Shown here: positions 44,440 through 51,822 of the stretch, in pieces | Position numbering within the stretch: position 1 is the stretch's first letter | Layout of the letters: each line of letters starts with the position of its first letter | Assembly: GCA_045631485.1 (NCBI GenBank) | Contig: JAZQUU010000038.1 | Span: 1 to 64,000, forward strand | Source of the DNA: SIG452 sp045631485 | GTDB taxonomy: Bacteria > Bacillota > Clostridia > UMGS1840 | DNA: 64,000 nt | Direction: 5' to 3' | Position numbers and translations under genes: made by a program | The notes under the pieces: generated by a model | The model's database searches: none | What the model was told of the DNA's origin: nothing | Seen by the model: only the letters and a program-made list of their open reading frames with translations

Positions 44440-45843
44440 TTGCAAGCACTGCAAAAGCTTTTTTCCACCAAATATATGGTCAAAGAAAAAGACCGTTTGG
44501 GAGAGCTTCCCACCTCACGGGAGGCATACAAAAAAACATTTCATCTCGCCTGGCCGTCTATGACCGAATCGGTGTTGGTTTGCTTAACCGGTGCGGTGGA
44601 TACCATGATGGTGGGCACACTCAGTCCCGAAGCAATTTCGGCGGTCGGTATCACCCATCAACCAAAATTCGTATTATTGGCATTGATTTTCTCTTTAAAT
44701 GTGGGGATTACGGCAGTTATCGCCCGAAGAAAGGGTGCAAAAGACCAAGACGGTGCCAACCGATGCCTGAAACAATCCTTAATGATTGCCACCGTGATTG
44801 CCCTGTTTTTATTTACCATCGGGAATCTGATTACGGAGCCATTGCTTAGATTTGTGGGTGCGGGGGACGATATTTTAGCAGATGCAACCACATATTTTCG
44901 CATCATTTTGGTGGGCGCATTCTTTAATTCCATAGGACTTGCCATCAACGCCGCACAACGAGGGGTCGGAAATACCAGAATTTCCATGACCACAAACCTC
45001 ACGGCAAATATCGTTAATGTGATATTTAACTATCTCTTAATCAACGGCATCTGGATTTTCCCGAAATGGGGCGTTGCAGGAGCCGCCGTTGCCACCTCAA
45101 TCGGAAACTTTGTGGCATTTGTGATGGCATTATGCTCCATTCTTCCCAAAAAACGGTATTTATCTTTATTTTCAAAAGCAAGTTGGAAATTTGACCGCAA
45201 CACCCTTGGTTCGGTTACCAAGGTTAGCCTGAGTGCCTGCGCCGAGCAAGGTGCTATGCGAATCGGATTTCTGCTCTATTCCATGCTGGTGGCAGGACTT
45301 GGAACCATTGCATTTGCAACCCATCAGGTTTGTATGAGTATTTTGAGCATTTCCTTTGGATTTGGCGACGGTTTGTCCATCGCATCCGCTACCCTGGTTG
45401 GGCAATCTCTTGGTGCCAAACGACCTGATAAAGCACGGCTTTATGCAAGTGTGTGCCAACGAATTGCCTTAATTATTTCCACGATACTGTTTATTTTATT
45501 TATTGTGTTCCGAAGAGAAATCGTGGGTATGTTTACCACAGATACCACCATTATTGAGCAGGGTGCAATTTTAATGATTATCATTGCCTTCACCACTCAC
45601 GCTCAAACCTCCCAGGTGATTATCACAGGAGCGTTACGAGGTGCAGGTGATGCCATGTATGTGGCAATGACATCTTTAATCAGTATTGCCATTGTGCGAC
45701 CGGGACTTACCTGGCTACTTTGTTATCCCGTGGGACTTGGATTAATCGGTGCCTGGTTTGGCGTGTTAATTGATATGTTTTTGCGACTTATCATTAACTT
45801 TTCACACTTTAAACGAGGCAGTTGGACAACGATAAAATTATAG
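44440..45843 (+). CDS. MATE family efflux transporter
   Basis: A 467-residue membrane protein with 12 hydrophobic segments in two homologous halves, exporting cationic compounds or drugs by sodium or proton antiport. TFHLAWPSMTESVLVCLTGAVDTMMVG and the mid-protein ACAEQGAMRIGFLLYSMLVAGLGTIAFATHQ are characteristic half starts. The start is uncertain: a TTG at 44440 has AAGAAGG eight bases upstream, and the next ATG is at 44476. Regulation may involve the palindrome at 44298. Confidence 0.9.
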   Translation: MQALQKLFSTKYMVKEKDRLGELPTSREAYKKTFHLAWPSMTESVLVCLTGAVDTMMVGTLSPEAISAVGITHQPKFVLLALIFSLNVGITAVIARRKGAKDQDGANRCLKQSLMIATVIALFLFTIGNLITEPLLRFVGAGDDILADATTYFRIILVGAFFNSIGLAINAAQRGVGNTRISMTTNLTANIVNVIFNYLLINGIWIFPKWGVAGAAVATSIGNFVAFVMALCSILPKKRYLSLFSKASWKFDRNTLGSVTKVSLSACAEQGAMRIGFLLYSMLVAGLGTIAFATHQVCMSILSISFGFGDGLSIASATLVGQSLGAKRPDKARLYASVCQRIALIISTILFILFIVFRREIVGMFTTDTTIIEQGAILMIIIAFTTHAQTSQVIITGALRGAGDAMYVAMTSLISIAIVRPGLTWLLCYPVGLGLIGAWFGVLIDMFLRLIINFSHFKRGSWTTIKL

Positions 45844-45845
45844 TA

Positions 45846-45887
45846 AAAAAAGACTATGTGTAACAACAAATACACATAGTCTTTTTT
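45846..45887. terminator. Terminator of the MATE gene
   Basis: A 17-bp perfect stem (45846-45862 with 45871-45887), 8-base loop, A6 and T6. It overlaps the last bases of the convergent Cys-rich coding sequence. Confidence 0.92.
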
Positions 45888-46107
45888 ACTGCATTTGAAA
45901 CCTGCTATCTTCGGTATTCAAAACGTTTCTCGGGCACCTGATATGACCACAATCATCACAGTTATGAGGGGCTCTGTAATTCAGGCAACAACACAGGTAA
46001 TTACATTCATCGCAACAGATCTCGTTCCCGTTTTCACCGTTTCCGGGACAGTCTTTTCCGCCATTTCCAGGAATCAGTTCAATCCCGGTTGGTCCGTCAA
46101 TAATCAT
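45886..46107 (-). CDS. Small cysteine-rich protein of unknown function
   Basis: A 73-residue protein with ten cysteines (20, 31, 32, 35, 39, 40, 41, 50, 53, 58), including ICCDECNYLCCC and HNCDDCGHIRC. No signal peptide or membrane segment is visible, so a zinc or iron-sulfur binding role is possible. AGAGGGA lies six bases before the ATG at 46107. I do not recognise the family. The stop codon overlaps the MATE terminator, and a long hairpin-rich leader precedes the gene. It could be spurious, but the ribosome binding site and cysteine pattern favour a real gene. Confidence 0.6.
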   Translation of the reverse strand: MIIDGPTGIELIPGNGGKDCPGNGENGNEICCDECNYLCCCLNYRAPHNCDDCGHIRCPRNVLNTEDSRFQMQ

Positions 46108-46177
46108 AATTTTTCCCTCTTTTCCAAATAAAAAATGCGCCAACGGTCGTTGACGCAATAAAATGCAAACTCCCGTT

Positions 46178-46340
46178 GTTGTCACACAAACTTAATCAGA
46201 ATGGGATTTGATCCGCATACCATAATTAATGGAATTTGCATTTTTAACAAATTCAAAATTATGGTATGCAAAATAGGATATAGGTATCCTATAACATACA
46301 AAAATCCCGTTCTGTTATTCATTTAAGTTTATGTGACAAT
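46178..46340 (-). ncRNA. Long composite inverted repeat, candidate structured leader
   Basis: A 160-base element. Outer arms of about 17 bp (46181-46194 region with 46323-46338) carry one wobble pair. They are followed by a 13-bp inner stem (46197-46209 with 46302-46314), which encloses two hairpins: a 13-bp perfect stem (46215-46227 with 46257-46269) with its own inner stem, and an 8-bp stem (46273-46280 with 46285-46292). The leftward promoter at 46344-46372 would start transcription at its edge, making it a three-way-junction leader of the Cys-rich gene. It could instead be a miniature inverted-repeat element. Confidence 0.6.
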
Positions 46341-46343
46341 ATT

Positions 46344-46372
46344 AGTATATCACAACGTATGGAAAAAAACAA
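46344..46372 (-). promoter_or_regulatory. Probable promoter of the Cys-rich gene leader
   Basis: Leftward TTGTTT (46372-46367), 17 bases, TATACT (46349-46344). Transcription would begin near 46337, at the outer arm of the composite inverted repeat. Confidence 0.55.
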
Positions 46373-46437
46373 GTAGTTTGTTCTAAAATTTATTGTATAG
46401 ATATAGATTTCAATTCTGTCAATGAAATAACAACGCC

Positions 46438-46491
46438 ACCTCATCCACCGCAAGCGGTCCCCCTTCCCCTCAAGGGGAAGGCTTTTGAGGT
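46438..46491. repeat. Intergenic repeat, family B copy 1
   Basis: Outer arms ACCTCA/TGAGGT (46438-46443/46486-46491) enclose CCGC-AA-GCGG (46448-46457) and an 8-bp hairpin (46462-46469/46474-46481). It resembles the element at 62134-62195. Elements of this look often yield spurious small proteins in uncultured Clostridia. Confidence 0.6.
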
Positions 46492-46530
46492 TTTTTATTA
46501 TCACAGGTTCCCACAACGTAAGGTGCAGAG

Positions 46531-46646
46531 AAATCGGCGAGAATGAATCAACTGAGCCCGCAGGGGTTATCCGAAGGCGTACGAGGGTACGCCGAGTGAC
46601 GAAGTTGGTTCATAGCAGAAGAAAACTTCTGCGGTCTCGGTGATTT
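46531..46646. repeat. Three-way-junction repeat, family A copy 3
   Basis: Outer stem AAATC-GGCGAGA (46531) against TCTCGGTGATTT (ending 46646). Hairpin 1 is short (46557-46559/46563-46565). Hairpin 2 is 46576-46582/46587-46593. An extra 7-bp hairpin (46615-46621/46626-46632) is inserted in the right arm. The linkers are CCGAA and GAGTGACGAA. It lies just downstream of the tuf terminator. Confidence 0.7.
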
Positions 46647-46663
46647 ATCCAGCCGCCATTCAT

Positions 46664-46706
46664 AAAAAAAAGAGCCATCGGAATCAATCCGATAGCTCTT
46701 ATTTTT
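46664..46706 (-). terminator. Terminator of the str operon after tuf
   Basis: A stem of 13 positions with one mismatch (46670-46682 with 46688-46700) followed on the leftward strand by T7. It is 12 bases after the tuf stop codon. Confidence 0.88.
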
Positions 46707-46717
46707 ATGAACGCTAA

Positions 46718-47920
46718 TTATTCGATAACGGAAGTAACAGCGCCGGAACCTACGGTTCTACCACCTTCACGGATAGCGAATCTTAAACCTTCTTCGATAG
46801 CGATAGGTTTAATTAATTCAACTTCCATTTCAACGTTATCACCGGGCATGCACATTTCGGTGCCTGCGGGTAATTTGATCTGACCGGTTACGTCGGTAGT
46901 TCTGAAATAGAACTGGGGTCTGTAATCATTGAAGAAAGGAGTATGTCTACCACCTTCTTCTTTGGTTAAAACGTAAACCTGAGCTTTGAATTTGGTGTGG
47001 GGTTTAATGGTACCGGGTTTTGCTAATACCTGACCTCTTTCGATTTCAGTTCTCTGAACACCACGGAGCAGTAAACCAACGTTATCACCAGCTTCAGCGT
47101 AGTCCAGTAATTTTCTGAACATTTCGATACCGGTAACAACGATTTTTCTAGCTTCTTCAGCTAAACCAACCAGTTCAACTTCGTCGTTTAATTTTAACTG
47201 ACCTCTTTCAACTCTACCGGTAGCAACAGTACCACGACCGGTAATGGTGAATACGTCTTCAACAGGCATTAAGAAGGGCAGATCAGCTTTTCTTTCCGGA
47301 GTGGGAATGTAAGCGTCAACTTCGTTCATTAATGCTAATACGGGAGCATATTCGGGAGCGTTGGGGTCGTCAGAAGCACATTCTAATGCAACTAAAGCGG
47401 AACCGCTAACGATCGGAATATCATCACCGGGGAATTCATATTCATTTAACAGTTCTCTGATTTCCATTTCAACTAATTCCAGTAATTCGGGATCGTCAAC
47501 CTGGTCAGCTTTGTTCATGAATACTACGATATAGGGAACGCCTACCTGACGAGACAGCAGGATGTGTTCTCTGGTCTGGGGCATCGGACCGTCAGCAGCA
47601 GATACAACCAGGATAGCACCGTCCATCTGAGCAGCACCGGTGATCATGTTTTTAACATAGTCAGCATGGCCGGGGCAGTCAACGTGAGCGTAGTGTCTAG
47701 CGTCGGTTTCGTATTCTACGTGAGCGGTAGAAATGGTGATACCTCTTTCTCTTTCTTCGGGAGCTTTGTCGATCTGATCGTAAGCTTCGTACTGAGCCTG
47801 ACCTTTTAATGCCAGAACTTTGGTGATAGCAGCGGTTAAGGAAGTTTTACCGTGGTCAACGTGGCCGATAGTACCAATGTTAACGTGCGGTTTGCTTCTT
47901 TCGAATTTAGCTTTTGCCAT
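46718..47920 (-). CDS. tuf: Elongation factor Tu
   Basis: A 400-residue GTPase that brings aminoacyl-tRNA to the ribosome. G1 is GHVDHGKTSL, G3 is DCPGHADY, G4 is NKAD, followed by domains II and III of normal length. AAGGAGG precedes the ATG. It is the last gene of the L7Ae-rpsL-rpsG-fusA-tuf unit, 72 bases after fusA. Confidence 0.98.
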   Translation of the reverse strand: MAKAKFERSKPHVNIGTIGHVDHGKTSLTAAITKVLALKGQAQYEAYDQIDKAPEERERGITISTAHVEYETDARHYAHVDCPGHADYVKNMITGAAQMDGAILVVSAADGPMPQTREHILLSRQVGVPYIVVFMNKADQVDDPELLELVEMEIRELLNEYEFPGDDIPIVSGSALVALECASDDPNAPEYAPVLALMNEVDAYIPTPERKADLPFLMPVEDVFTITGRGTVATGRVERGQLKLNDEVELVGLAEEARKIVVTGIEMFRKLLDYAEAGDNVGLLLRGVQRTEIERGQVLAKPGTIKPHTKFKAQVYVLTKEEGGRHTPFFNDYRPQFYFRTTDVTGQIKLPAGTEMCMPGDNVEMEVELIKPIAIEEGLRFAIREGGRTVGSGAVTSVIE

Positions 47921-47992
47921 TGATAGTTTCCTCCTTCGTGAAGCTTTGCTTCAAGATTTTTGTATAAATAATTTTTTTAAACGGAATAAAGA

Positions 47993-50083
47993 TTATTCTT
48001 CGTCCTTTTTCGCTCTGGTAGCAACGATTTTTTCTGCAATGGATTTCGGCACTTCGTCGAAGTGAGAAGGTTCCATAGAGTACTGACCTCTACCCTGAGT
48101 TTTAGAACGTAAGTCGGTTGCGTAACCAAACATTTCGGAAAGCGGAACGTGTGCGGTAATGTTCTGAACACCGCCGGTTCTTGCTTCCATACCCTGGATC
48201 TGACCACGACGGGAGTTTAAGTCACCCATAACGTCGCCCATGTAATCTTCGGGAACAACTACAACAACCTTCATGATGGGTTCTAACAGAACGGGGTTAC
48301 CTTTTCTGCAGGCTTCTTTGAATGCCATAGAACCGGCAATCTTGAACGCCATTTCAGAAGAGTCAACTTCGTGGTAAGAACCATCATACAGAGTTACTCT
48401 AACGTCAACAACGTTGTAACCTGCCAGTACACCGGTCTGCATTGCGCCCTGGATACCAGCATCAACTGCGGGGATATATTCCTTGGGAATAGCACCACCA
48501 ACGATTTTGTTAACGAATTCGTAACCAAAACCGGGATCCATGGGTTCAACGATAATTTTACAGTGACCGTACTGACCTTTACCACCGGACTGTCTAGCGT
48601 ATTTCTGTTCAACGTTAACTTCTTTACGGATGGTTTCTTTGTAGGATACCTGAGGTTTACCAACATCAGCTTCTACTTTGAATTCACGTAACAGACGGTC
48701 AACGATGATTTCCAAGTGTAATTCACCCATACCTGCGATAATGGTCTGACCGGTTTCTTCATCGGTGTAGGTTTTGAAGGTGGGGTCTTCTTCAGCCAGT
48801 TTTGCTAAAGCGATACCCATTTTTTCCTGACCAGCTTTGGTTTTGGGTTCGATTGCTACACGGATAACGGGATCCGGGAATTCCATGGATTCCAAGATAA
48901 CGGGTGCGGATTCAACACACAGAGTGTCACCGGTAGTGGTGTTTTTCAGACCAACTGCAGCAGCAATATCACCGGAATATACTTTTTCAATATCCTGTCT
49001 GTGGTTTGCGTGCATCTGCAGAATTCTACCGATTCTTTCTTTATGACCTTTGGTAGAGTTCAACACAGTGGAACCTGCATCGATAGTACCGGAATAAACT
49101 CTGAAGAAGCAGAGTTTACCAACAAAGGGGTCGGTCATAATTTTGAACGCCAACGCAGAGAAGGGTTCTTCGTCAGAAGAAGGTCTGGTGGTGGGTTCAT
49201 CGGTATCGGGATTGATACCTTTAATTGCTTCGATATCAGTCGGAGCGGGCATATAGTCGATAACTGCGTCTAAGAGCAGCTGAACGCCTTTGTTTCTGTA
49301 AGAAGTACCACACAGTACGGGAACGATGGTGTTATCCAGGGTACCTTTTCTCAAAGCTTCTTTGATTTCTGCAGTGGTAATTTCTTCTTCCATCAGATAT
49401 TTTTCCATTAACTCTTCAGAAGTTTCTGCAACAGCTTCTAATAAGTTTGCGCGGAACTCATCTGCTTTGTCTTTCATATCTGCGGGAATTTCTTCAATTC
49501 TTAAGTCCTGACCCATGTCATCATAATATACATGAGCATTCATTTCTACCAGGTCGATAATACCAACAAAGGTATCTTCTGCACCGATAGGCAGCTGAAT
49601 CGGAACAGCATTACAGCCAAGTCTGTCTTTCATCATGTCAACAACGTTGTAGAAGTTGGCACCCATGATATCCATCTTGTTTACATAAGCCATTCTCGGA
49701 ACTTTGTAATCATCAGCCTGTCTCCATACGGTTTCAGACTGAGGTTCAACGCCACCTTTTGCACAGAATACGGTAACGGAACCGTCCAATACTCTTAAAG
49801 AACGCTGTACTTCAACGGTGAAGTCAACGTGACCGGGAGTATCGATGATGTTGATTCTGTGGCCTTTCCACTGAGCAGTGGTAGCAGCGGAGGTAATGGT
49901 AATACCTCTTTCCTGTTCCTGAGCCATCCAGTCCATAGTTGCGGAACCTTCGTGGGTTTCACCAATTTTATGAACACGACCGGTATAGTATAAAATACGT
50001 TCGGTAGTAGTGGTCTTACCTGCATCGATATGAGCCATAATACCGATATTTCTGGTTTTTTCTAAAGAAAATTCTCTTGCCAT
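47993..50083 (-). CDS. fusA: Elongation factor G
   Basis: A 696-residue translocation GTPase. G1 is AHIDAGKTTT, G3 is DTPGHVDF and G4 is NKMD, with five domains and the ARSGGKGQYGH segment of domain IV. Length is standard. It is distinct from the divergent paralogue at 59957-62029. AAAGGAAG precedes the ATG; rpsG lies 81 bases upstream. Confidence 0.98.
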   Translation of the reverse strand: MAREFSLEKTRNIGIMAHIDAGKTTTTERILYYTGRVHKIGETHEGSATMDWMAQEQERGITITSAATTAQWKGHRINIIDTPGHVDFTVEVQRSLRVLDGSVTVFCAKGGVEPQSETVWRQADDYKVPRMAYVNKMDIMGANFYNVVDMMKDRLGCNAVPIQLPIGAEDTFVGIIDLVEMNAHVYYDDMGQDLRIEEIPADMKDKADEFRANLLEAVAETSEELMEKYLMEEEITTAEIKEALRKGTLDNTIVPVLCGTSYRNKGVQLLLDAVIDYMPAPTDIEAIKGINPDTDEPTTRPSSDEEPFSALAFKIMTDPFVGKLCFFRVYSGTIDAGSTVLNSTKGHKERIGRILQMHANHRQDIEKVYSGDIAAAVGLKNTTTGDTLCVESAPVILESMEFPDPVIRVAIEPKTKAGQEKMGIALAKLAEEDPTFKTYTDEETGQTIIAGMGELHLEIIVDRLLREFKVEADVGKPQVSYKETIRKEVNVEQKYARQSGGKGQYGHCKIIVEPMDPGFGYEFVNKIVGGAIPKEYIPAVDAGIQGAMQTGVLAGYNVVDVRVTLYDGSYHEVDSSEMAFKIAGSMAFKEACRKGNPVLLEPIMKVVVVVPEDYMGDVMGDLNSRRGQIQGMEARTGGVQNITAHVPLSEMFGYATDLRSKTQGRGQYSMEPSHFDEVPKSIAEKIVATRAKKDEE

Positions 50084-50164
50084 GCTTTACTCACTTCCTT
50101 TCTTGGAGTAAAGGCAAACGGGAAAAATTTCCCGCTGTGCCCATTTCAACTTGCTAATAAAAAA

Positions 50165-50635
50165 TTAGAATCTGTAATGAGAGAATGCTTTGTTAGCTTC
50201 TGCCATTTTGTGCATTTCGTCTCTTTTCTTAACTGCACCGCCGGTGCTGTTGATAGCGTCTAAGATTTCGTTAGCCAGTCTTTCTTTCATGGTTCTTTCG
50301 CTACGTTTTCTGGAATACAGAGTAATCCATCTTAAGCCTAAAGTCTGTCTTCTGTCAGGACGAACTTCGATGGGCACCTGATAGGTAGCACCACCCACAC
50401 GTCTTGCTTTAACTTCTAATACAGGCATAACGTTGTTCATTGCTTCTAAGAACACGGATAAGGGTTCTTTACCGGTTTTTTCCTGAACAATTTCAAACGC
50501 ACCATAAACAATTTTCTGGGCTACACCTTTTTTACCGTCAATCATAATGTTGTTGATTAATCTGGTTACGATTTTATCATTGTACAACGGATCCGGTAAA
50601 ACGTCTCTTTTTACTACATTACCTCTTCTCGGCAC
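50165..50635 (-). CDS. rpsG: 30S ribosomal protein S7
   Basis: A 156-residue 16S rRNA-binding protein that nucleates the 30S head. PRRGNVVKRDVLPDPLYNDKIVTRLIN and the C-terminal MAEANKAFSHYRF are diagnostic. The start is GTG at 50635 with AAAGGGGG seven bases upstream. Confidence 0.98.
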   Translation of the reverse strand: MPRRGNVVKRDVLPDPLYNDKIVTRLINNIMIDGKKGVAQKIVYGAFEIVQEKTGKEPLSVFLEAMNNVMPVLEVKARRVGGATYQVPIEVRPDRRQTLGLRWITLYSRKRSERTMKERLANEILDAINSTGGAVKKRDEMHKMAEANKAFSHYRF

Positions 50636-50833
50636 TGTACTTCCCCCTTTCTAAGGATAAATCATAATAATGTTATCGGGTACTCAAGCATCACCATTTT
50701 CAGGCTTATCTTGTTAGTGCTGGTGACGAACATCTTAATTATAATGAAAAATAATGAAGATTCGCACTTGCACTATTTAGTTGGTTCTCGTACAAAGTAC
50801 GAATAAAAATTCCAAATAAACTAAGCAGCTTTA
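50636..50833 (-). other. rpsL-rpsG intergenic leader
   Basis: An unusually long 198-base gap. It holds TCGTAC/GTACGA (hairpin near 50790-50810) and a 6-bp stem TCACCA/TGGTGA around 50690-50730, possibly an S7 feedback site. A TATAAT lies near 50736 on the leftward strand without a good -35. Confidence 0.45.
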
Positions 50834-51256
50834 TTATTTCGCAGCTTTTTTCGGTCTTTTAGCGCCGTATTTGGATCTGGACTGATTTCTGTTTGCAACA
50901 CCCTGAGTATCTAAGGTACCACGGATGATATGATATCTAACACCGGGTAAGTCTTTTACTCTGCCGCCTCTGATCATAACAACACTGTGTTCCTGCAGGT
51001 TATGACCGATACCGGGAATGTATGCAGACACTTCAATACCATTGGTCAGTCTAACTCTGGCAATTTTACGAAGAGCAGAGTTCGGTTTTTTAGGCGTCAT
51101 GGTTTTAACAGCTGTGCATACTCCTCTTTTCTGGGGGGAGGAAATGTCGGTAGCCTGCTTTTTCAAGGTGTTTAAACCTTTCTGAAGAGCAGGAGCAGTA
51201 GACTTGGTAACAGCTACCTGTCTGCCTTTTCTAACTAATTGGCTGAATGTAGGCAT
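50834..51256 (-). CDS. rpsL: 30S ribosomal protein S12
   Basis: A 140-residue decoding-centre protein. TPKKPNSALRKIARVRLTNG and GVRYHIIRGTLDTQGV are intact, with the streptomycin-related lysines unchanged. AAAGGAG precedes the ATG. Confidence 0.98.
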   Translation of the reverse strand: MPTFSQLVRKGRQVAVTKSTAPALQKGLNTLKKQATDISSPQKRGVCTAVKTMTPKKPNSALRKIARVRLTNGIEVSAYIPGIGHNLQEHSVVMIRGGRVKDLPGVRYHIIRGTLDTQGVANRNQSRSKYGAKRPKKAAK

Positions 51257-51419
51257 TTTGTTTCTCCTTTCATTAAAATTAAAATGTTCTACCAGGCAAT
51301 CTGCCTGTTTTCACGGTTTTTTCAAACCAAAAATCGCAAAAACAAACGGACTGCCACAAATAAAATAGGTGCAAGGGCAGACTACTCCCTTACATTTTTT
51401 TGCACATTTTTCAAGGATT
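51257..51419 (-). other. L7Ae-rpsL intergenic leader
   Basis: A 163-base gap with two stem-loops: AGGCA/TGCCT near 51293-51305, and GTGCAA/TTGCAC (51369-51374/51400-51405) enclosing GGG/CCC. They may regulate or process the ribosomal protein message. No gene is seen. Confidence 0.4.
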
Positions 51420-51665
51420 TTACTGCTTTAACACCACCGCAACCGATGCCTTTACGTCAATGCCGCAAAGCTCACCCAATTCCTTCTTGGTGGCGATTTC
51501 AGTAACAGGGATGTTCTTACGAGAACACAGTGATAAGAAGGGGTCTATAATGGAAGGTGCCACATCCTTTGCCACAAAAGCATGGATAGCAAGTCCCTCT
51601 TCAACCGCTTTGGTACACTGTTTTATTCCAACTAATTTTTGCTCACCGGACAACTCCGAAAGCAT
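51420..51665 (-). CDS. L7Ae/L30e/S12e-family ribosomal protein (YbxF-like)
   Basis: An 81-residue kink-turn RNA-binding protein of the family found between rpoC and rpsL in Firmicutes. KLVGIKQCTKAVEEGLAIHAFVAKDVAPSIIDPFLSLCSRKNIPVTE is the L7Ae-type core. The ATG at 51665 is used; an upstream start at 51701 would precede the transcription start implied by the promoter at 51692-51720. Confidence 0.9.
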   Translation of the reverse strand: MLSELSGEQKLVGIKQCTKAVEEGLAIHAFVAKDVAPSIIDPFLSLCSRKNIPVTEIATKKELGELCGIDVKASVAVVLKQ

Positions 51666-51691
51666 AAGAACACACCACTTTCTAATATGAT

Positions 51692-51720
51692 ATATTAGCA
51701 CGAATCTGTCAAAATGTCAA
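51692..51720 (-). promoter_or_regulatory. Promoter of the str operon
   Basis: Leftward TTGACA (51720-51715), 17 bases, TAATAT (51697-51692). It uses the same -10 as the rpoB promoter. Start of transcription near 51685, about 20 bases before the L7Ae-like ATG. Confidence 0.8.
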
Positions 51721-51769
51721 TATCTTTATGAATTTTTTTATTTTTTTCTTCCAAAAGAAAAAATTGGCT

Positions 51770-51808
51770 CCATCATCGGAAATCTTTTATGTTGATTTCC
51801 GATGATGG
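51770..51808 (-). terminator. Terminator-like hairpin after rpoC
   Basis: A 15-bp perfect stem (51770-51784 with 51794-51808), 9-base loop. On the leftward strand it is followed after five bases by T6. It ends the rpoBC transcript wholly or partly before the str promoter. Confidence 0.75.
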
Positions 51809-51822
51809 ATAAGTCTTTTAGA

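Noticed and set aside
46319..46516. A leftward frame of 65 residues (Met-Trp-Glu-Pro start)
   Set aside because: It is made of family B repeat and A/T-rich promoter sequence, a common false gene in such genomes.
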